DNA of 64,000 nucleotides from Spisula solida (Eukaryota > Mollusca > Bivalvia > Venerida > Mactridae), in the NCBI GenBank assembly GCA_947247005.1, contig OX365955.1, positions 44,433,822 through 44,497,821 of the forward strand, written 5' to 3'. A program made the translations under genes and the position numbers. Positions 62,285 through 64,000 of this stretch are shown here, in pieces. Within the stretch, counting starts at the first letter, position 1, and every line of letters starts with the position of its first letter. The notes below the pieces were generated by a model that did not search any database, was not told the DNA's origin, and saw nothing but the letters and a program-made list of their open reading frames with translations.

Positions 62285-62360
62285 CGTGTTTTAAATCCAT
62301 GAAACAGCACTGAAAACAGTTGTTCAAAATCTGGCGCGCATCAGCAAAAATGGCGCTGCT
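62100..62360 (-). promoter_or_regulatory. BAZ1B promoter/5' region with YY1-like sites
   Basis: The region around the start codon is enriched in CpG. A YY1-like AAGATGGCGGC (minus strand) lies at 62124-62134, just inside intron 1, and a second ATGGCG core at 62349-62354 on the plus strand upstream. An E-box TCACGTGA lies at 62378-62385. YY1 sites just downstream of the start are common in TATA-less housekeeping promoters. No TATA box is seen. Confidence 0.35.
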
Positions 62361-63516
62361 CATCGGCATATTTGTATCACGTGATATTTTGGTTTTGAAG
62401 TTTTTTATTGAGGAAAATGATATTAAAAATGATTGCTGCGACTTCATTCTTAATGAATATAATAACACATATACGGCATATTTGGAAAAAACATTTAATT
62501 TTGATTAATAAATGTGACCTAATTTTGCGGGAAAACTTACAAAAGTAACACGAGTTACTCCCCTTTGCACCAGGTGCATATCTGGCTCTTGTAGGCTGCA
62601 TCAAACAAATTGAAACCATTTAACAGTGTCATTCAATTCAGGCTATTAAATTTGTTTTGTATTCATATTTAGCACCCTTTTCCAACAATTATTCAGTAAA
62701 ACCTATCATCATAAGACACCATTGGAAACTGCAAAAAAAGGACTTTGTTCTCTTAACTGGTTTAATATTGAACATGGTTTGTGATGTGCGATATATAATT
62801 TGTGGTCTTTGCATAAAGGGTTCTGTAATTATGATTTTTTGCAGGTGGTCTTTAACACTTAAACTGTACATATATACATATATATGCATGCATGGCGTCT
62901 CCCATTTTTAGTCTGTATAGATTGACAGAGAGTTCACAGTAGATGTAGATTGTTTGAACTAGTTTTCTTGGAATATATCAACAATTAGATTCTACTATAT
63001 ACCTAAAGTCAAGCTATTCTATCACAGTACTGAAATCTTCATATACATGTATAGAGCCATACAATAGCACACCAGAAGATATCCTCATAGCTGTCAAGGC
63101 CTTAGACATATAGTCAGAGTGAGATTGTAGTTGCAAGGGGCGGTTGCCCAGTGGTCAGAAGACAACAGTGTATGCAGGATGAAAGTTCAAATCCTACTGG
63201 ATATAGATTATATGAACTGGCCGCAGGCCCTAAAAATCGACCTTATACATGAAGCATGTTATGTAGTATAAGGTTATAATCAGGGTTCTCAACAGTTTTA
63301 GCCCCAGGACTCACTCCCACCAAAGTGGTGTTGAGAAAACTTTGATTTTTGGAACCTTACATCCTGCATTCTAGTGCACTTTGTAGTTAGTTTCTTGTAA
63401 ATTAACTTTTTTAAACTATGTGCATGGGACTTGGTTAAAATGCATGAGATTTGAACAGATGAGTGTGAGTTAGGGTTCAAATGCATGAGTCCCATGGCGA
63501 ATGAGTGAGACTTGAC

Positions 63517-63799
63517 CAGGCATTTGGTTTCAAATTGCTGTAAATTAATAATTTGCACTTGTCACTGATCAACCCGGGTACTGAAGAGAGTAGAAGGTTG
63601 GGAAGTGGCCATGTTTATCCGCTACGTATCCCTGTTTGTTATGACAACTGTAGAAAAACTGGGTACCAGCTGTCGTAATGTCATACCCATTGCGGATAAA
63701 CATGGCCGCTTCCCAACCTTCTACTTTCTTTAGTACCCGGGCCGATCAGAGACTAGGGCAAATAATTAATTTACGGCGAGTTGAAACCAAATGCCTTTG
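63517..63799. mobile_element. Palindromic hAT-like MITE with 8-bp target duplication
   Basis: 283-bp element, nearly a complete inverted repeat (arms ~115 nt; shared GTAGAAGGTTGGGAAG and CATGTTTATCCGC). GACTTGAC is duplicated perfectly at 63509-63516 and 63800-63807. Ends CAGGCATTTGG / CAAAGGCATTTGG. Confidence 0.8.
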
Positions 63800-63860
63800 G
63801 ACTTGACAGGTATGTATCCTTCCCAACAAACAAATGTATATTAGAGCCTTGACAGTATTA

Positions 63861-63914
63861 ACTCATTTGTGACAACTAGGGTATCTTACAACCCTCTATT
63901 GTCACAAATAAGTT
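63861..63914. repeat. Short hairpin
   Basis: CTCATTTGTGACAA and TTGTCACAAATAAG arms around a ~22-nt loop that is itself partly self-complementary (AGGGT/ACCCT). Confidence 0.6.
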
Positions 63915-64000
63915 TTGTATAGCAATACCATTCCATTATGCTCACTTTGTAATTTATTGCAGTTCCCCTTGTAACTGGGCTATAATTGTTGATAATGGTC

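Larger units (their letters stand above)
62390..64000. other. Upstream region of BAZ1B
   Basis: No gene supported. Apart from the palindromic MITE and hairpin it is ordinary AT-rich sequence. Confidence 0.6.

Noticed and set aside
62320..62508. Plus-strand ORF beginning near the BAZ1B start, as if a divergent gene
   Set aside because: 62 codons without recognisable similarity or a downstream exon; the ATGGCG is better explained as a YY1-type promoter motif.

Overview
The window is AT-rich animal nuclear DNA. It holds three protein-coding genes, all on the minus strand, split into short exons by GT-AG introns, with introns and intergenic DNA packed with short inverted-repeat transposons, tRNA-derived SINEs, tandem repeats and a dead LINE copy. 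Gene content and this repeat style (many 150-350 bp miniature elements, several ending CAGGGG, plus arrays of AAGGTCAAGGTCACACTTAG type) suggest a mollusc, probably a bivalve. That assignment is inference; no species-diagnostic gene is present.

Layout from low to high coordinate. 1-3220: repeats only (two SINE copies and a 1.47 kb pogo-like element); the last exon of the first gene was not found here. 3221-9828: an HSDL1/HSD17B12-like short-chain dehydrogenase, eight exons seen, 3' end missing. Its exon 6 end and splice donor are tandemly triplicated, and its intron 1 holds a minisatellite. 9829-14412: intergenic repeats. 14413-22740: a 641-residue eight-finger C2H2 zinc-finger protein whose N-terminus carries two copies of an unrecognised ~35-residue module on adjacent exons. 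22741-27699: intergenic repeats. 27700-62284: a complete BAZ1B (WSTF)-type chromatin remodeller subunit, 31 coding exons, 1568 codons, with WAC, DDT, WHIM, two PHD fingers and a bromodomain. Its introns hold most of the transposons, including a 4.16 kb element with perfect 61-bp terminal inverted repeats, a LINE remnant and a possible solo LTR. 62285-64000: BAZ1B upstream region with a palindromic element flanked by a perfect 8-bp target duplication.

Exon boundaries were read by hand from splice signals, reading phase and family similarity. The zinc-finger model (1926 nt) and the BAZ1B model (4707 nt) stay in phase from ATG to stop, which supports them strongly. The three genes have no obvious joint pathway: one is lipid/steroid metabolism and two are nuclear chromatin or transcription proteins. 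The strongest oddities are two independent tandem duplications of exon ends together with their splice donors, a GC-AG intron, a second PHD finger in BAZ1B, the duplicated N-terminal module of the zinc-finger protein, and the fresh-looking 4.16 kb TIR element.
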